Source: Bacillota bacterium (lineage in GTDB: Bacteria > Bacillota > Clostridia > Christensenellales > Aristaeellaceae). Taken from it: 15,439 bases of DNA. The stretch spans positions 1 through 15,439 of the forward strand of contig JAFADG010000019.1 of the NCBI GenBank assembly GCA_023425025.1, in the 5' to 3' direction. The notes below the pieces were generated by a model. The model saw nothing but the letters and a program-made list of their open reading frames with translations. It made no database searches and was not told where the DNA came from. Positions 13,441-15,439 of this stretch are shown one piece after another (positions within the stretch are counted from its first letter, which is position 1; every line of letters starts with the position of its first letter). The translations under genes were made by a program, and so were the position numbers.

Positions 13441-13469
13441 ATCATAGCCGCGCAGGGCTGTTTTGTCAA
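13441..13469 (-). promoter_or_regulatory. glyS promoter, TTGACA-17-TATGAT
   Basis: TTGACA (13464-13469) and TATGAT (13441-13446) on the minus strand, 17 bases apart. The start near 13434 leaves a leader of about 27 nt, too short for a T-box riboswitch, which commonly controls glyS in Bacillota. Confidence 0.88.
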
Positions 13470-13530
13470 GAAATGCCGGGGAGGCGGCAGTGCAAATGCG
13501 TCTAAATTCCGTTGCCCTGCGGGAGGTCAT

Positions 13531-13559
13531 TTGACATCGCGTTTCCAGCGTGCTATCAT
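13531..13559 (+). promoter_or_regulatory. Promoter of the LysE-family gene, TTGACA-17-TATCAT
   Basis: TTGACA (13531-13536) and TATCAT (13554-13559), 17 bases apart, on the plus strand; predicted start near 13566, about 40 nt before the ATG. It is divergent from the glyS promoter with about 60 bases between the -35 elements. Confidence 0.85.
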
Positions 13560-13605
13560 AGGCCAAATTCCAAGTATACAAGCAGCACGGCAGGAAGGCA
13601 GAAAT

Positions 13606-14238
13606 ATGGTTCCACTGTTTTTATCCGCACTGATGGTTGGCTTTTCCGGGGCAATGATGCCGGGTTCGCTGCTTACCTACACCCTGCGCCAATCGCTGAG
13701 CGCGGGGCCGAAATCCGGCTTCATCATCATATTGGGCCACGCCTTATTGGAACTGGCGCTGATCGTATGCATCTTTCTGGGGCTGGATATCGCGCTGAAA
13801 TCAAACATCGCCCAGACGGTCATCGGTTTGCTTGGCGGGGCGCTGCTTTCCTATATGGGCGTGGATATGATCGTGAAGGCCGCAAGAAAGCAGCTTTTCA
13901 TCAGCATGGATTCCGGCCGGGACAGCGCAAAGAGCATGCTGATCTCCGGAGCGCTGATCAGCGCGGCGAACCCGTATTTCCTGTTATGGTGGGCGGTCAT
14001 CGGCCTGGGCTTCCTGCTGGAAGCGTACCGCGCCTATGCCGTTTTTGGCGTGGCCGTATATTTTGTCGGCCACATCCTGGCGGACTTTCTATGGTACGGC
14101 CTGATCTCCGTTGTGGTGGGCACCACCCGCAAATTCATCAAGGATACGCCTTACCGGATCATGATCATGCTGCTGGGCGGCCTATTGATCTTCTTCGGAG
14201 CAAGGTTCTTCATAAACGCCGTCAGCACGTTGGTATAA
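13606..14238 (+). CDS. LysE-family amino acid exporter
   Basis: This 210-aa integral membrane protein has the six-segment LysE/RhtB layout. The N-terminal FSGAMMPGSLLTYTLRQSLSAGPKSG (13-38) is the family signature region (normally GxxPGP; here MPGS), followed by the second segment GFIIILGHALLELALIVCIFLG. The central charged loop (KAARKQLFISMDSGRD, about 90-105) and ANPYFLLWWAVIGLG in the second half also fit. The family exports amino acids such as lysine, arginine, threonine or homoserine; the substrate cannot be told. GGAAGG lies about 7 nt before the ATG at 13606; the frame is open upstream but the promoter lies there. A hairpin and another membrane protein gene follow on the same strand. 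Confidence 0.92.
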   Translation: MVPLFLSALMVGFSGAMMPGSLLTYTLRQSLSAGPKSGFIIILGHALLELALIVCIFLGLDIALKSNIAQTVIGLLGGALLSYMGVDMIVKAARKQLFISMDSGRDSAKSMLISGALISAANPYFLLWWAVIGLGFLLEAYRAYAVFGVAVYFVGHILADFLWYGLISVVVGTTRKFIKDTPYRIMIMLLGGLLIFFGARFFINAVSTLV

Positions 14239-14250
14239 GATACGCACAAG

Positions 14251-14275
14251 GCGGCATGCGCTTTATACATGCCGC
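14251..14275 (+). other. Intercistronic hairpin GCGGCATG/CATGCCGC
   Basis: An exact 8-bp inverted repeat with a nine-base loop lies between the exporter and the next membrane gene. No T run follows, so it is more likely a processing or stability element, or a partial attenuator, than a terminator. Confidence 0.5.
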
Positions 14276-14294
14276 TCTCGCTATGGAGGAACAT

Positions 14295-14777
14295 ATGGGC
14301 TTTCACATCATGGGCGTCCTCATACCGCTTATTATCCTTTTGCCGAACCTGCTTTTCATGCTGTATCCGCCAAAGGACATGCCCGGGCAAAAAGAAAAGG
14401 AACCCCTGTGGCTGACGGTCCTGGAGAATATCGGCAGAATCATCTGCTTCCTGTATCCCATCGTCTTTGGCGTGGATGTTTCCAATGCCATCAGGCTCAA
14501 CAGTGCTCTTCCCTATGTCATGGCCTTGTGCATCCTGGCATACTACTGTCTGTGGGCGCGGTACTTTATACATGGGCGAAGGTTTGCGCTTTTGTTTCGG
14601 CCTCTTTTCTTCCTCCCCATCCCCATGGCGGTCTTCCCCGCGCTCTATTTCCTGGCTCTTTCCATCCTTTTGCAATCGTTGATCATGGGCGTGGCAGCCG
14701 CCATCTTCGCGGCGAGCCATATCGCGCTTTCGCGCAAGACTTACAGGCAACTGCAAAAAGACGGCAGCGCGGTGTAA
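14295..14777 (+). CDS. Small polytopic membrane protein, unknown function
   Basis: This 160-aa, very hydrophobic protein has about five candidate membrane segments: 3-18 (HIMGVLIPLIILLPNLLFML), 40-60, 68-84, 95-118 and 122-140, with a charged stretch PPKDMPGQKEKEP after the first and a basic tail (SRKTYRQLQKDG). I recognise no named family or catalytic motif. The start at 14295 is chosen because GGAGGA lies five bases upstream; an in-frame ATG at 14283 would place its start on that ribosome binding site. It lies 56 nt after the exporter gene and is probably co-transcribed. Its last codons form part of a hairpin that terminates the convergent nrdG transcript. Confidence 0.8.
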   Translation: MGFHIMGVLIPLIILLPNLLFMLYPPKDMPGQKEKEPLWLTVLENIGRIICFLYPIVFGVDVSNAIRLNSALPYVMALCILAYYCLWARYFIHGRRFALLFRPLFFLPIPMAVFPALYFLALSILLQSLIMGVAAAIFAASHIALSRKTYRQLQKDGSAV

Positions 14778-14795
14778 AAGCACCAAACTGCCGTC
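14755..14795 (-). terminator. nrdG terminator embedded in the convergent gene
   Basis: On the minus strand GACGGCAG and CTGCCGTC (14788-14795 and 14760-14767) form an exact 8-bp stem, with an inner GGTG/CACC pairing, followed at once by five T (complement of 14755-14759). It starts 10 bases past the nrdG stop. Most of it lies inside the last codons of the plus-strand membrane protein gene. On the plus strand the same hairpin has no T run, so it should act mainly in the nrdG direction. Confidence 0.7.
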
Positions 14796-14804
14796 ACTTG
14801 TCCT

Positions 14805-15311
14805 TTACCACACCGGCGGCTGCCACAAAACAATCTGGCCGGCCGCCCTTGTTTTGGGCATGTCGATCAGCCGCTGGTTCCGGCTGCCGCAAAATTTCAG
14901 CTCCAATGATCTTTCTTTCAGTATAAACGGCCCATCCACCAGCACATCCGTTTCATTCAGCAGCGCCCGCCAGCCGGGATGCTCTTCTTCCCCCGCCAGC
15001 AGCCGCTCATAGGTATAGCCGGTATACGTCCACACATTCAGGCCTCTTTGATGGGCCGCCGCCGCAATCCTGGCGCAGTCCTCCGCCTGGGCAAAGGGCT
15101 CGCCGCCGCTTAGCGTCACCCCGTCCAGCAGCGGATTTTTTTCCATTCTCTGAAAAATCTCTTCTATCTCCATTTCACTACCGCCCATGGGATCATGGCT
15201 GCCCGGATTATGGCAGCCGGGGCAATGATGGGGGCAGCCCTGGGCAAACACCGTCAGCCGGATGCCCGGCCCATCCACAATGGAGTCACTCACAAGCCCC
15301 GCAACACGCAT
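14805..15311 (-). CDS. nrdG: Anaerobic ribonucleotide reductase activating protein NrdG
   Basis: NrdG (168 aa) is the radical-SAM activase that installs the glycyl radical on the class III ribonucleotide reductase NrdD under anaerobic conditions. The cluster motif CxxxCxxC is Cys26-Cys30-Cys33 (GCPHHCPGC), preceded by the family-typical SIVDGPGIRLTVFAQG (10-25); the SAM-contacting SGGEP is at 68-72; NVWTYTGYTYE (92-102) and DVLVDGPF follow. The length is typical for small activases. AAAGGAGG lies four to five bases before the ATG. nrdD is usually directly upstream; here the window ends 128 nt before the start, in palindromic and low-complexity DNA, so nrdD is not seen. With tmk it marks deoxynucleotide supply in an anaerobe. 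Confidence 0.96.
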   Translation of the reverse strand: MRVAGLVSDSIVDGPGIRLTVFAQGCPHHCPGCHNPGSHDPMGGSEMEIEEIFQRMEKNPLLDGVTLSGGEPFAQAEDCARIAAAAHQRGLNVWTYTGYTYERLLAGEEEHPGWRALLNETDVLVDGPFILKERSLELKFCGSRNQRLIDMPKTRAAGQIVLWQPPVW

Positions 15312-15323
15312 ACAACCTCCTTT

Positions 15324-15342
15324 CCAGGGGCTCCGCCCCTGG
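15324..15342. repeat. Palindrome CCAGGGGC-TCC-GCCCCTGG
   Basis: An exact 8-bp inverted repeat with a three-base loop, ending four bases upstream of the AAAGGAGG of nrdG. There is no T run, so it is not a standard terminator. This G+C-rich form resembles palindromic intergenic repeats common in gut Clostridia; that is a recollection, not a search result. Confidence 0.7.
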
Positions 15343-15348
15343 ACCTGG

Positions 15349-15370
15349 CCAAAGGGATATATCCCTTTGG
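15349..15370. repeat. Palindrome CCAAAGGGAT-AT-ATCCCTTTGG
   Basis: A perfect 22-base palindrome six bases away from the preceding one. The pair forms a tandem-hairpin unit in front of nrdG. No -35/-10 pair for nrdG is visible around it. Confidence 0.7.
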
Positions 15371-15439
15371 AATCCCCTATTTTATCTTTTCCTCTATGAA
15401 AATAAAGTTGCCAGAGGGGGCGCGGGGGGGGGGGGTTTT
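15371..15439. other. Window edge with poly-G tract, no gene seen
   Basis: A+T-rich bases are followed by GAGGGGGCGC and a run of twelve G (15424-15435), then TTTT. No reading frame with a recognisable NrdD C-terminus is present. The homopolymer at the very end suggests a poorly resolved contig terminus. Confidence 0.6.

Overview
The window reads as a chromosomal contig from an anaerobic, endospore-forming member of the Clostridia (Bacillota) of moderately high G+C. The grounds are: a Gram-positive-type 16S 5' end; strong Shine-Dalgarno sites and TTGACA/TATAAT promoters; a Gin (CsfB)-like sporulation anti-sigma factor with a sigma-F-like promoter; an oxygen-sensitive radical-SAM activase (NrdG); the single-chain (GlyQS-type) glycyl-tRNA synthetase; and the gene order gin - YaaO-like - tmk, which recalls Bacillus subtilis csfB-xpaC-yaaN-yaaO-tmk. 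The left edge cuts through a 16S rRNA gene and the right edge runs into a poly-G tract, so both ends look like assembly breaks.

Layout. (1) 1-623, minus: 5' part of a 16S rRNA gene, its leader with a boxA-like motif, and a TTGACA-17-TATCAT promoter. (2) 624-4417, minus: an operon of a YaaO-like Orn/Lys/Arg decarboxylase-fold protein, a HAD phosphatase-thymidylate kinase fusion, and mnmA (tRNA 2-thiouridylase), driven from a promoter just before the first gene. (3) 4418-4810: non-coding, packed with hairpins, including a unit bounded by two copies of a 25-nt sequence. (4) 4811-5023, minus: gin/csfB behind a sigma-F-like promoter. (5) 5157-8061, minus: greA-lysS-anchored extracytoplasmic protein, driven by a perfect consensus promoter. 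(6) 8058-10175, minus: MFS transporter and membrane-anchored glycerophosphodiesterase. (7) 10312-11798, plus: type I asparaginase and a visibly A+T-richer Nudix hydrolase, ending at a bidirectional terminator. (8) 11864-12001: a 138-nt imperfect palindrome. (9) 12019-13407, minus: glyS, divergent from (10) 13606-14777, plus: a LysE-family exporter and a small unknown membrane protein. (11) 14805-15311, minus: nrdG, with tandem palindromes before it.

Most of the content is housekeeping: nucleotide supply (Tmk, NrdG), tRNA charging and modification (LysS, GlyS, MnmA), transcript elongation (GreA), amino acid and lipid turnover (asparaginase, LysE, GDPD). No defence system, CRISPR array, prophage or complete transposon is visible. 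The least ordinary items are the HAD-Tmk fusion, the sigma-F-like promoter before gin, and two structured non-coding repeat elements (4536-4792 and 11864-12001).
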